Source: Microplitis mediator
Taxonomy: Eukaryota; Arthropoda; Insecta; Hymenoptera; Braconidae
Direction of reading: 5' to 3'
Assembly (NCBI RefSeq): GCF_029852145.1
Contig: NC_079970.1
Coordinates: 3,844,001 to 3,908,000 of the forward strand
Length of the DNA stretch: 64,000 nucleotides
Shown: positions 53,101 through 58,855 of the stretch, piece after piece
How positions within the stretch are numbered: position 1 is the first letter of the stretch
Layout of the letters: each line of letters starts with the position of its first letter
Made by a program: the position numbers and the translations under genes
Notes under the pieces: model-generated
Told to the model about the DNA's origin: nothing
Databases searched by the model: none
The model's input: the letters and a program-made list of their open reading frames with translations, nothing else

Positions 53101-55747
53101 ATAGATATGGATGGAGGTACAAATGCTCAACAACAACTCTAAACAAAATCATTAAACTGTAAATTCCGTAAATTAAGTTTTACGATTAATTACAACTCAA
53201 TATTGAAAGCAGAGAGTTCGAATTGACGGCAGATTCAACGAAGAGTTGTAAATTAAATTTCAAATAAAAGAAAAGAGAGTAGGGGAGTGGAAAAAAAAGG
53301 TTTAATGAAATTTTATCTTTTCATTGACGATTTTGTTCTTTAAATAGACTAGAGTTAAACGTTGACCGTAGCAGCCGATAGCTGAAATCAGATAGGGGAT
53401 CATTTACGTCTACTGAATAATTGAGTTGTTCTCGTTGATTATTTTTAGTTACTTCTTTATTTTACGATAAAATCGATAGAGTATAATTGGCTTATGGGAA
53501 TAAATCGGGTCGTGTCTATTTCGCGACATCTATTGCTTTATTGGCTTTTCTCTTATAACCCAATTTGTTGGCCTTTAGTTTCAGCGATTATCAAACGAGA
53601 AAATCCACTGTAGATTTTCTCTCTTCATATACATATATAAGTATTCAAGTATATATATAAGTTAAATTAATAAAGATTAAAGATTATTTAATTTATTAAA
53701 CTTGTTTAACAATTTGCATTTCGACAGCTTTATAAAAGTTGTTTGATTAAATCACATTTTCTCCTTATATTTCATATATTTTTTATCCTCAATAAATTTA
53801 TTTTAATATTCAATTTGCTGAGAAATGAGAGATCCAATTTACGATTTTCTATTGATAAAATTATTTTTTTTTTTACTATAAAATATTATAGGAAATATTT
53901 TTTTGGTGTTTCTGGTCTCTCAATAGAGGTATAGATTTAATTTTATATCCGAGAAAGTAGTAAATTTCTAAGTAGAATCGATTGGATCCCCGCAACAAGA
54001 TTTAAGTCAAAAAAACGTGAGTAGGCTGACAGTATCCTATTGTCGACGTCGTATGAATGCTCACCGACTATCGTGGGCACTTGGTATTCTTTATCAGCGG
54101 CCACTAATCCGGATAATGGGGAAACCAGGAGTAGGAACAGAAGGAGTAGAAGAAGAGTAAAGAGAAGGATGAGGAGAACATCCCTACTATCTGGCCTCCT
54201 TTTATGGTCTGCGAAAAGAGATGAACGTCTAATCTCTTTGAATTTGAAAACTCAACAAAGCCCATTCATCCGTGGGTAAGCTTAATCATTTGATCACCTA
54301 TAATCAGCTTCACTACATTTACTTCGATTTCTCCAGCACTTTTGTAGGTTTATTGAAAAATTGTCTGTCTTGCACTTTTTATTTCGTTTATTTTATTCCA
54401 TCATTTCAATTATCGATACCAATTATTATCACTATCAATTAATTACTTATTTATTCATGAGTATTTGAAGCAATAAATAAATTTTTAAATGTGAAGAAGA
54501 AGAAAAAAATATTGGGCACAGGATCAACGGCCGATATATCCCGTCGGTTGTATGGCAAATGACAAGCTCGGGCTCTGGAGCTTTTCCAATGATCGTTATT
54601 CAACTCCGAGGCTGTAGACCCCAAGAATTAATGGTCAGCGAGGTGTATATAGAGCCCAGAGCAGTCTTGAGAACTGCAAAATCGCTCGTGAATGACGATC
54701 ACTTTCTCAGCAAAAATCAAAATATTATTTCGCTCATGTACTTTTTTTAGCTGAACAACTTTGTTATAAATTTTTTTTACGATAAATTTATCACTGCCTC
54801 GATGCCTTGAGTTTTATTATTTTCGCGTCTACAATAATAAAGTTCATCTAGATCTGAACCTTCCGAGGATTAAAAGATTAATAATAAAATAAATCTTAAA
54901 AGTGCATAATATAAAAACGATGAAATGAGTAACTGGCAGCGGAAAATGATTTGTTGGTAGTTGTAAAATAAGAGACAGCCATGAAATATTTAACGTAATG
55001 TTGCCCGAGTAAAATCGATCCAGAGCTTGAAATGATGTCTGTAAGTGAGCCATTTTAAACGTATTTGACTTAACTTTCTGGATATCTTATCCATTACTGT
55101 TTAACAGATGTTTCCATCAAAAGGTTACATTTATTTTCCTTCTGTCTTAATGTATATATAGACATATATAGTATACATTCCTGTAACGGAACTAATGGAT
55201 AAATTATAAATAACTCTGATCTATCACATGACATTTATTCGATTGCTCCAAGTTTTATAGCGCCAACGGACTTGAGGATCTCAGAGTACTGGTTAAAGCT
55301 AAGAGACGGTACGGAATAAGTTTTAGTTAGTAGTTTAAGTCTCACGGCGTTGAAGTCGCTTAGTGGTTTGGGAGTTTCGAGTCTGGTCACGAGAAGAAAG
55401 CTCGAGGGACACGCGGTTTTGGTTATTCCAGAGCGGTCGTGTATCTGTTCTAACAAGTGATTAACGAGACAACCTCCCGAGTCTCAACTTTTAAACTGAC
55501 TAACTCCATGTCCAAGGCTTATATCCCACGTAAAATATTAAACATACATCTATATATACATTTTTTTTACTCCGTGAGTTAATAGAAAAATAATAAATAA
55601 AATGATAAAACGGAAATGACTTTTTTTCTTTACGTCACTTACCTTTTTTGCATCATTATTGTTGTCAGTCGCGTGATGAGGTTGAGGACTCATCGATGCA
55701 CCATTATTGACAGCACCACTTTGAGACAAGAGTTCATCACTTCCTCT
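10348..55747 (-). CDS. heph: PTB / hephaestus, spliced gene (13 exons placed)
   Basis: This is an RNA-binding splicing regulator of the PTB/hnRNP I family, acting mainly in the nucleus on CU-rich pre-mRNA. The coding exons on the minus strand are 55747-55643, 47874-47725, 34829-34683, 27288-27145, 19978-19927, 19064-19006, 17057-16826, 16578-16373, 14134-14101, 12762-12670, 11875-11659, 11440-11299 and 10416-10348. All introns are GT-AG and phases match throughout, giving 1650 nt, or 549 codons plus stop. Counting from the first Arg, RRM1 is about 46-121, RRM2 161-238, RRM3 354-428 and RRM4 471-549. RNP-like cores include VVHIRN and GKNQAFLEM, LRVIIE and TFQALIQY, VLLVTNL and SALIQM, LHLSNI and KMALIQM. 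The inter-RRM3-4 stretch (SPLHRFKKPGSKNYQNIYPP) is a family hallmark. The initiator Met exon is not certain, so the N-terminus is open. Length matches metazoan PTB (about 530-560 aa). Nothing looks broken. Confidence 0.96.
10417..11298 (-). other. Last heph intron
   Basis: 882 nt. Apart from the 120-bp array (10510-11090) it is AT-rich without content. The donor is gtaagt and the acceptor atttcag. Confidence 0.85.
10510..11090. repeat. 120-bp tandem array inside the last heph intron
   Basis: A unit containing TTGTAAGTTTTCGAATTTGA recurs at about 10559, 10680, 10800, 10920 and 11027, that is, about five diverged copies with a period very close to 120 bp (the last slightly shorter). Each copy also carries AATTTTTAGTTTTTTC and TACTCAGTTCAAATTC. 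The array fills most of the 882-nt intron 10417-11298 and has no coding potential. Confidence 0.85.
11299..11440 (-). CDS. heph: heph coding exon 12: RRM4 core
   Basis: The first base completes Pro, then 47 codons: ATVTEDEIKDAFTSNGF, FKFFPKDRKMALIQM (RNP1 strand of RRM4) and SMDDAVAALI. It aligns throughout with human RRM4 (FKFFQKDRKMALIQMGSVEEAVQALI). The acceptor is cacaatacag and the donor ATT|gtaagt. Confidence 0.96.
11659..11875 (-). CDS. heph: heph coding exon 11: RRM3 end, 3-4 linker, RRM4 start
   Basis: The exon has 71 full codons. It runs MTHMDKLKVFGKQIRVVVSK (last strands of RRM3), HQTVQLPKEG, then the nearly invariant SPLHRFKKPGSKNYQNIYPP linker that packs RRM3 against RRM4 in the family, and SATLHLSNI (RNP2 of RRM4). 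The acceptor is taaaaattag and the donor CC|gtatgt. The exon ends in phase 2. Confidence 0.96.
11876..12669 (-). other. heph intron between exons 10 and 11
   Basis: 794 nt. It holds the family E fragment at 12354-12500 and AT-rich sequence. Its acceptor (ttaaaaattag) has no pyrimidine tract. Confidence 0.8.
12354..12500. repeat. Family E fragment
   Basis: It shares TTCCCGCTA, TCGAGTTTTCATCAGAT, CGACGTTTTGAGGTCCTAGG and ACTATTTCCGGATG with 17663-17800, same orientation. It lies in the intron 11876-12669. No coding potential is seen. Confidence 0.75.
12670..12762 (-). CDS. heph: heph coding exon 10: RRM3 core
   Basis: Two bases complete Gly, then [30 protein letters not shown] and one base. 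It contains the RNP1 strand SALIQM of RRM3 (human [22 protein letters not shown]). The acceptor tgcgtatatag lacks a good pyrimidine tract. The donor is TTAG|gtaaat. A family C repeat sits about 45 nt upstream of this acceptor. Confidence 0.95.
12763..14100 (-). other. heph intron after the 34-nt exon
   Basis: 1338 nt, extremely AT-rich with TAAT and ATTATT runs (13256-13310, 13930-14000) and the family C-like repeat at 12808-12979. The donor is G|gtacgt and the acceptor tatatag. No hidden exon was found. Confidence 0.7.
12808..12979. mobile_element. Family C-like repeat next to heph exon 10
   Basis: It starts AGCAGACATCCGAAAATTT and ends AATTTTCCGTTATCTGCTAA, inverted relative to each other like the family C ends. 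It is AT-rich inside. It lies about 45 nt upstream of the acceptor of the RRM3 core exon, an acceptor with a poor pyrimidine tract. Confidence 0.55.
14101..14134 (-). CDS. heph: heph coding exon 9: 34-nt microexon of RRM3
   Basis: The exon encodes MVTPDALFTLF plus one base of Gly, the first helix of RRM3 (human RVTPQSLFILFG). It is exactly 34 nt between ctgttctctgtgtag and G|gtacgt. Human PTBP1 exon 11, at the same place, is also 34 nt. The exon is needed for the frame: without it the next exon is read in another phase and stops at 12738-12736. The upstream intron end shows TACTGAC as a likely branch site and a CU-rich tract with UCU motifs. Confidence 0.95.
15003..15197. mobile_element. Family C unit, inverted orientation
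   Basis: Bounded by ACTGAAGTCAGCCGACGTCT and GTCTGCTAACTTCAGG, the family C termini, with the family core (gcac..tgtag, acatgtgcata) in the opposite orientation to the copies at 36 kb. Immediately after it a more diverged unit (AGCGGACATCTGACAATTTT to GTATGTCTGCTAC) follows to about 15395. Confidence 0.65.
15424..15578. repeat. Inverted repeat (hairpin) of about 155 bp
   Basis: CGGCTGCCCAATTTCAAAAC at the left is matched in inverted orientation by the right arm TGTTTTTAAATTGGGCAGCC. The spacer is non-coding. Confidence 0.7.
15637..15919. mobile_element. Hairpin element of about 283 bp
   Basis: Its ends are inverted (AAAAATGGGCTTAAGAAAT against ATTTCTCAAGCCCATTTTTT), and further in, GAAACAGGAAGTTGTCAAAA pairs with the inverted copy near 15850-15873. 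The spacer is AT-rich and non-coding. It interrupts the family B interior, so it inserted later. Confidence 0.7.
16373..16578 (-). CDS. heph: heph coding exon 8: linker 2 and first strand of RRM3
   Basis: Two bases complete a Gly codon, then 68 codons of Gly/Ala/Leu/Pro-rich linker (APSVLASPFAAMHGLPSPLG...), ending SSVLLVTNLNEE, the RNP2 strand of RRM3. The acceptor is gtcaattacag and the donor GAG|gtaagt, phase 0. The exon is distinctly GC-richer than its surroundings. Its end corresponds to the boundary before human exon 11, which matters for the skipping event described for the next exon. Confidence 0.96.
16725..16772 (-). promoter_or_regulatory. UCUU-rich tract in short heph intron, likely PTB-binding
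   Basis: In the transcript this stretch reads as repeated UUCUU/UCUUCU units (the + strand shows aagaagaagaag). It lies in the 247-nt intron 16579-16825, 53 nt after the donor of exon 7 and about 146 nt before the acceptor of exon 8. UCUU and CUCUCU are the classical PTB ligand. That PTB binds its own pre-mRNA here is inference. Confidence 0.5.
16826..17057 (-). CDS. heph: heph coding exon 7: RRM2 end and linker 2
   Basis: The exon has 77 codons plus one base, starting TLDGQNIYNSCCTLRIDFSK, the last strands of RRM2. It continues through LNVKYNNDKSRDYTNP, the conserved RRM2 C-terminal extension, into a Leu/Ala/Gly linker. The acceptor is preceded by a long T-tract (ttttttttttaccacag) and the donor is CTG|gtaagt. 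At 232 nt the exon alone is not a multiple of three, but together with the next exon (206 nt) it is (438 nt). Confidence 0.96.
17058..19005 (-). other. heph intron between exons 6 and 7
   Basis: A 1948-nt intron. It holds the family E element (17663-18250), a TAAT-rich stretch next to exon 7 (17100-17165), a more GC-balanced part at 17190-17560 and another at 18780-18990. No exon with family similarity was found there. Confidence 0.6.
17663..18250. mobile_element. Family E element with internal inverted repeat
   Basis: The left part matches 12361-12500. Within it GACGATATCTTTGGAACGAA...CGTTCTTGGTGGCAATCGA (about 17833-17885) recurs inverted at about 18066-18124, so the middle could fold into a long hairpin. 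The short ORF at 18015-18206 on the + strand is a by-product. It is a non-autonomous element in the intron 17058-19005. Confidence 0.7.
19006..19064 (-). CDS. heph: heph coding exon 6: RRM2 RNP1 strand (59 nt)
   Basis: The first two bases complete the split Ser codon, then TFQALIQYSDTIAAQNAKA. This is the RNP1 strand and second helix of RRM2 (human NQFQALLQYADPVSAQHAKL). The acceptor is tattttaaag, the donor GCA|gtaagt. It restores phase 0 together with the 52-nt exon. Confidence 0.95.
19065..19926 (-). other. heph intron between exons 5 and 6
   Basis: An 862-nt intron. Bases from about 19124 to 19370 resemble the repeat at 47150-47400 (ACGGGACTGCCTCTGTTACACT versus ACGGGACGGTCTTTGTTGCACT, shown in part). 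The remainder is AT-rich without recognisable content. Confidence 0.5.
19927..19978 (-). CDS. heph: heph coding exon 5: RRM2 middle (52 nt)
   Basis: A short exon encoding IFTRFGKVLKIVTFTKN and ending in phase 1 (AAC A|gtaagt). It matches human IFSKFGTVLKIITFTKN. The acceptor has a strong T-tract (tttttttgtttcag). It is too short to stand out as an ORF but both frame and family alignment are unambiguous. Confidence 0.95.
19979..27144 (-). other. heph intron between exons 4 and 5 (7.2 kb)
   Basis: No exon recognised. It contains a CU-rich stretch followed by TATAAATAG on the + strand (20318-20326), a higher-GC island at 21590-22450, ATG/ACC-type microsatellites (21685-21750, 23130-23180), a UCUU-rich tract on the transcript strand (+ strand gaagaagaag at 24995-25060) and another higher-GC island at 25370-26800. 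Short ORFs in the islands have no visible domain and do not continue. Confidence 0.6.
20318..20326 (+). promoter_or_regulatory. TATA-box-like site, antisense to heph
   Basis: TATAAATAG follows a 60-nt pyrimidine-rich stretch and precedes a GC-richer segment (20348-20400) about 30 nt downstream. It matches the TATA consensus, but AT-rich DNA produces such sites often, and no clear initiator is placed at the right distance. Confidence 0.2.
27145..27288 (-). CDS. heph: heph coding exon 4: linker 1 and start of RRM2
   Basis: The exon has 48 codons in phase 0. The first half is a Gln/Gly/Asn-rich linker (NSNTQVALQVAQGQNIQ...). The second half is NTVLRVIIEHMIYPISLDILYQ, the RNP2 strand and first helix of RRM2, close to human SPVLRIIVENLFYPVTLDVLHQ. 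The acceptor is attttcacag and the donor CAG|gtaagc. Confidence 0.96.
31148..31190. repeat. AGTACC microsatellite
   Basis: Several AGTACC units (AGTACCAGTACCAGTACC), the same motif as at 50.7 and 21.7 kb. Confidence 0.75.
33358..33395. repeat. (AAC)n microsatellite
   Basis: About 12 perfect AAC units. It encodes an Asn run in one + strand frame, which explains the short Asn-rich ORF there. Confidence 0.95.
33644..34542. mobile_element. Non-autonomous element with TTAA ends (0.9 kb)
   Basis: It begins TTAAGGCCATTCTCAGACAG and ends in the inverted counterpart CTGTCTACGAATGGCCTTAA. The arms extend inward about 150 bp (AATGACTCAACT, AATTTCGCTGAGATA and AAATTACTTA recur inverted). TTAA at both edges is the target site used by piggyBac-type transposases, but the terminal bases are not a clear piggyBac match. 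There is no ORF, so it would depend on a transposase elsewhere. Confidence 0.75.
34182..34362. mobile_element. Small inverted-repeat element nested in the TTAA element
   Basis: Starts ACGGAAAAAATTGTAGTTGC and ends with the inverted CATTCTTTTTCCGT. The arms also share GTAGTTGCTACAAC-like sequence near both ends. It sits inside the 33644-34542 element, so it would be the younger insertion. Confidence 0.5.
34683..34829 (-). CDS. heph: heph coding exon 3: RRM1 second half
   Basis: The exon has 49 codons in phase 0, starting AFLEMADENAATTMVGYY. It carries the RNP1-like strand (GKNQ from the previous exon plus AFLEM), the second helix and the final strand YVQFSNHRELKTD of RRM1. The acceptor is tttgttacag. 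The donor GCG|gtcagt is weaker than the others but gives the correct frame into the next exon, whereas reading through reaches a stop after 15 more codons. Confidence 0.95.
35850..36440. mobile_element. Family C: three head-to-tail copies
   Basis: Units begin ATCCTGAAGTTAACAGG (35851), ATCCTGAAGATAGCAGAC (36060) and ATCCTGAAATTAGCAGAC (36271), so the period is 209-211 bp. Units one and two end in the inverted terminus (GGCTAACTACAGTATC, CTGCTAACTTCAGTATC). The core has TATGCACATGTAGAAAATTT and AGGTGCAATTTTTTAAAATA. The third copy loses its right end. Lies in the intron 34830-47724. Confidence 0.85.
40136..40552. mobile_element. Family B MITE, interrupted by a 201-bp insertion
   Basis: Left arm: GTACCTGAAGATCAGAACGT, then CGTAAATGTTTTACACGTCA and ACAGGCCACCCCCAACTA. 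Right arm: GACACAAATTTCGTGAATTA to AACTTCAGGTACAT, the inverse of the left end. The copy is cut at 40267 by another element. The AT-poor interior matches the copies at 58.4, 62.5 and 63.7 kb. Confidence 0.85.
40268..40468. mobile_element. 201-bp MITE with TA target duplication
   Basis: It begins CACACAAAAAAAAATTCTC and ends GTTTTTTCTGTG, which are inverted. TA flanks it on both sides (40266-40267 and 40469-40470). Removing it restores the family B sequence AACTA-CCCCTAA seen in other copies. A TA duplication points to Tc1/mariner-type mobilisation. Internal sequence repeats CTTG/TCAAGAAAAT motifs. Confidence 0.85.
40586..40613. repeat. (AAT)n microsatellite
   Basis: About nine AAT units just past the right end of the family B element. 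Confidence 0.9.
42380..42424. repeat. GGAC/GAAC tetranucleotide repeat
   Basis: Runs GGACGAACGAACGAACGGAC with continuation into GGATGGAT. An imperfect tetranucleotide array. Confidence 0.8.
46548..46711. mobile_element. Family A MITE, left end missing
   Basis: It runs GCGGAGTGAACGCAGATTAA to CCCGATTTTTTACAGTGTA, matching the right four-fifths of the copy at 1873-2079, with the internal CGGAGTGAA sub-repeats. The left TACACTGTAAAAAA terminus is absent. It abuts the next element directly. Confidence 0.8.
46711..47100. mobile_element. 390-bp inverted-repeat element carrying a tRNA-like sequence
   Basis: The left arm starts ACACGAACAGATTGGAACCT and the right arm ends as its inverse (GGTTCCAATCTTTCCGTGT). 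Arms of about 90 bp reach to GTGGTGCAGCATTTAAAT near 46786-46804 and its inverse at 47012-47031. The spacer of about 200 bp contains the tRNA-like segment. There is no transposase. Confidence 0.8.
46875..46942 (-). pseudogene. Degenerate tRNA-like sequence
   Basis: On the minus strand it reads TGCCGGA, then TA, a D-arm-like ACTCAACTGGTAGAGC, and a perfect T-arm CTGGG-TCCGATT-CCCAG (B-box GGTCCGATTCC). The 3' acceptor strand is TTCGGGC. Only five of seven acceptor pairs form, the D stem has a mismatch, and the anticodon stem (CTCGG against TTGGT) does not pair. At 68 nt it is short. So Pol III promoter-like boxes survive, but not a decoding tRNA. Confidence 0.7.
47149..47402. mobile_element. 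Inverted-repeat repeat, related to 19124-19370
   Basis: Starts CTTAAGAGGATAT and ends CTCTCTTAAG. GAAATTTCAAATAAGCC-type and CATTTGAAAATCACC-type sequences are inverted near the ends. It shares the ACGGGAC..TTGTTGCACTTACA block with the 19-kb repeat. It is non-coding. Confidence 0.45.
47725..47874 (-). CDS. heph: heph coding exon 2: RRM1 first half
   Basis: The exon has 50 codons in phase 0, from AKLDKSHNGKPSK through VVHIRN (RNP2 strand) and the MPFGRVTNVLVLKGKNQ segment. It matches PTB RRM1 (human IHIRKLP...LPFGKVTNLLMLKGKNQ). The acceptor is gttcaacag and the donor CAG|gtaaac. Introns of 7.8 kb upstream and 12.9 kb downstream make this exon isolated. Confidence 0.96.
50076..50121. repeat. 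(TA)n microsatellite
   Basis: About 23 uninterrupted TA units. Overlapping Tyr/Ile-repeat ORFs on both strands are artefacts of it. Confidence 0.95.
50741..50834. repeat. CCAGTA/CCAGCA-type microsatellite
   Basis: An imperfect array of ACCAGTACCAGT and ACCAGCATC units. Similar arrays occur at about 21685-21750 and 31148-31190, all inside heph introns. On the + strand it yields a Ser/Thr-repeat ORF (50679-50879) that I take as spurious. Confidence 0.8.
55643..55747 (-). CDS. heph: heph coding exon 1 (as seen): N-terminus, RGSDEL block
   Basis: The exon holds 35 complete codons, starting RGSDELLSQ and ending DAKK. RGSDEL is the conserved start of the second coding exon in vertebrate PTBP1, where a short ATG exon precedes it. 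The acceptor is tgtgtttcag and the donor is AAG|gtaagt. It begins in phase 0 with no in-frame Met before the RGSDEL block, so the true start lies in an upstream exon. The Asn/Ser/Pro-rich tail is typical of the unstructured N-terminus, which carries the nuclear localisation signal in the family. Only the KK pair of a possible NLS is visible here. Confidence 0.93.
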
Positions 55748-58189
55748 CTGAAACACACACAATTGCGACGATATAATAAAAATTAAATAGTCATTCGAGT
55801 GCACACATCTTTTGTACACCGTATCATATATATACATAGATATAAATATAACTATAAATATATAAACAGAATAAAAAATATTATATTTTACTGGCCATCA
55901 ATTTGCGTATGGAAAAATATACAACTCGACGACTACAGTCTGCTAAAGTAGTTTATGGAAATACTTCAACTAGAGTTTTGTTTATGGTAACATCAAATAT
56001 ATATGAGGTCATATGTCTGACACGTCTGGCATGTTACTTAAATTTATCAAAATACCGAGCATTAATTCATTACATATTCCTGGTATTCATTTTCCCACTA
56101 CTTGACTACTCATTCACATTTCGTCTGTCAATAAATTCAATTCCAGTCTGAAAAGTTTTTATAATTCAAATACAATAATTAAATTTTAGAGAGAATAAAG
56201 TATTAATAGAATTTAAATAAAAAGCCGATTGGAAAATTTCAACGAAGTGACCTAGGGAATATTAGTTTGGTTGATTCGAAAAAATTTTAAGGATGAAGAA
56301 AAATATATTATTGAAGTGGAGATACAACGTAAGCTGAAAAAATAAGTTTAAAAGAAAGAAATATATGAATTAATTTATAGTTGGGAGGAAGAGAGTTAGT
56401 TAATAATTTAAATCGGCTACTTTTCAGTGGACTGTGAAAAGAAAACGTAGTGGGAAAACGGAAGTCTCTATGTCCCAAAAAGGAATAACAGATCAAAAGC
56501 ACGGCTGAGGATTTGAGGCCGATGGCAAGGACGTTTGGATAAAGAAAAATTTACTATATATATGTATAAATATATATGTGGATTAATAATAATGATAATA
56601 ATGCGGTAAAATAAGTAGGTAGGCTATGAAAAAAAAGTTATGAAACGGGACAGGAATGGCCTTCTCTTTACCTCAGCTCGGTAACTTTTTTGAGAGCAAA
56701 GCAAAGCGCCCATTTGAGATGCTAAAGAAATCCTAGGTCGAAGACCCCAATGTTGTCGTTGCTGAGCTTTGTCCGATACTTTCTACATGCATGGGTGATA
56801 TTATATCAGAACTATTAGATGCACAAGCTCTTCAATCTTTTTACGATACTTCTTTGTATACCAATAAATCCTTTATTATAATTCTTCGGCATTAAATTTT
56901 CTTTCACAGTCGATTATTCATTTATTTCTTTCATACATACGATATTTTTTTTTTTTTTACCAATTATTTCAAGTATTACCACAACTTTAATTAATACATT
57001 CCAGTGGATTTAAAATTCTGTAATTAAAATTGAAATGTAACCAAATCCTTGTTTTCTCTCAGCCTGCGTTAATTTGACTAATTTTTTTCAAACATTTTTT
57101 TTTTAATTTCGAAATGTTTACTGCATAAATAAATAGCACAATCAATTGTAAATGTAAAGTTATATTTGATTAATTTTTACAAAAATATAAGAAGATTTGT
57201 TTTGCTTCGATAAATAAAAGCTTATTGTGCTGATGTTTAAGTTTATAGAGAGAACAAAACAGCCGACTTAGCTTTATACTAAAATGTGAATTTTATTTTC
57301 ATGGAGTAGAAGTGATCCTTGCGCGTGGTTTGTCCAGCCAACTTGAAGAAGTCTTAAAGAGACGTCAGGATATAGGGTAGAGTTTTTGAGTGTGGGTAAA
57401 AGCTAAAGCAAAGTAAAGAAGATTTTCAGTACCGCAGACATGAGTTAATAATACATAGATCCACAAGAAATAAATAATACACGAGCCAGTGGTTATGGGT
57501 TTATACAGCCAATGCTGGATAATGGATGAAAAGTAGTACCGGTCACTCGTGCGAAAATACACAAGAAGTTTTCCAGGCGGGGTCTACTTAGAGAAGTGGA
57601 AACGCGTTCAATGGGAACTCAATAGGTTGGCTGGCTGGTTGGTTGTAGAAACGACCGAGACCAAAAGGAAAACGACCACAAGAACGATAAAGTCATATTT
57701 TCTGTACACAAGGACAACATCCAACAACATTTCGGTAGCTTCATAAAGAAGACAAGCTGAAGTAAAGAGAGCCAGCAATCGGGAAGAAGTTGGTTCTCTT
57801 ACTTCAGTCGAGTCTTTTGGAAACTACGCTTTCGTCTTCTTGGTTCGAGAGGACGAAGAGTACCAACTTTACCACTTGAAAACGACAAGCACGACGACGT
57901 TCACTCGTTCACTTGGTCTTAATGGATTACAGCAGAAGAGTAAGGACTTTGAACGACCTAAAAATATTCAAAGAGTTGATGCTGCTGATAAAGCTTTGCC
58001 CACAAAGTGGTTAGTACCGCTAGCTATTGTACCACTCTCACTACCGTCGTGTACTTTAAACTAATTTAATTTAAACCTTTACTGTCCCGCCACTTTCTTT
58101 TTCATTCATTTTTCTTTCATAATAAAGTTGATGCAAACAAATTTCCTCAAGTTGTTAAAATTTACTATTTTAATAATAATAATAATCAT
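55748..58189. other. Upstream region of heph exon 1
   Basis: It contains the candidate first exon (56672-56713) and a higher-GC zone at 57300-58070 with short ORFs that lack domains. If heph starts further upstream this is intron. Confidence 0.4.
56672..56713 (-). CDS. Candidate first coding exon of heph (14 codons)
   Basis: On the minus strand an ATG in good context (tctcaaATGGG) opens 14 codons, MGALLCSQKSYRAE, followed by a consensus donor GAG|gtaaag. The donor is in phase 0, as needed to join the RGSDEL exon 924 nt downstream, and local GC is above its surroundings. I do not recognise the peptide, and insect heph usually has several alternative first exons, so this is only a candidate. 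The real start could equally lie outside the window. Confidence 0.28.
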
Positions 58190-58427
58190 ACTCTGTAAAA
58201 AAAATAACGGAGTGAACGCGGATTAAAGGCAGAGCGGATGACTGTTTATTTATTTAATCCCTTTGGAGTAAAATTCACTCTTAAAAAAAGTTTATCTTAA
58301 TATTAAAACTCCGAATAGGAGTGAATGCGGATTGAAGTAAAATCCAGATGACTCCAAAATCACGCTGCTAAATAACAAACTCCCTATTTACTCCTACGGT
58401 AAAATAACCAGTATCCGATCACTAAAT

Positions 58428-58640
58428 GTACCTGAAGATCGGAACGTTTTTTACGTAACCAAAATGAAAATAATTCATGTAATTTTAATCTAAAGGTGAC
58501 TTAAGGAGTAGTTGGGGGTGGCCTGCAATTATCGACTGACGTGCGAAACATTTCAGAAATCTAGATCCCGTAGATTTTCACTTTTTATTTCGTTTATTTA
58601 TTTTAGTTCCACAAAAAACATTCCGATTTTCAATTACATG
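58428..58640. mobile_element. Family B MITE nested in family A
   Basis: From TGTACCTGAAGATCGGAACG to CATTCCGATTTTCAATTACA. The interior has AAGGAGTAGTTGGGGGTGGC and TGACGTGCGAAACATTTC, shared with the copies at 62.5 and 63.7 kb. Confidence 0.8.
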
Positions 58641-58649
58641 TCACTAATG

Positions 58650-58760
58650 TATTTGTAAATCTATATTTACTAAATTTGACTAAATATATATATACAAATA
58701 CGTGGAGTGATTCGGTCACCAGTTCCATGATCGGGTGCTAGATTTTTTACCTTATGCGAA
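58650..58760. mobile_element. Family D fragment
   Basis: Shares AAATCTATATTTACTAA, CAAATACGTGGAGTGAT-like and CATGATCGGGTGCTAGATTT with the hairpin core of the elements at 8.2-8.8 kb, in the same orientation. Only the right half of the core is present. Confidence 0.6.
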
Positions 58761-58855
58761 GTGATTGTTTTCGAAACTCCGGAACTCTGAGTCACGAAGT
58801 GAATTCGGATTTAAATAGAATCACTTCGAATTCACTCCTGATTCTTTACAGTGTA

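Larger units (their letters stand above)
47875..55642 (-). other. heph intron between exons 1 and 2 (7.8 kb)
   Basis: No exon recognised. It contains a pure (TA)n run at 50076-50121, a (CAGTAC)n-like stretch at 50741-50834, a GC-richer zone at 50530-50900, ATAG/ACAG runs at 48828-48880 and otherwise AT-rich DNA. Confidence 0.6.
58190..58855. mobile_element. Family A copy split by later insertions
   Basis: The left part (CTCTGTAAAAAAAATAACGG to about 58370) and right terminus (TCACTCCTGATTCTTTACAG at about 58834-58855) are family A. Between them lie a family B copy (58428-58640) and a family D fragment (about 58650-58760). Confidence 0.7.
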
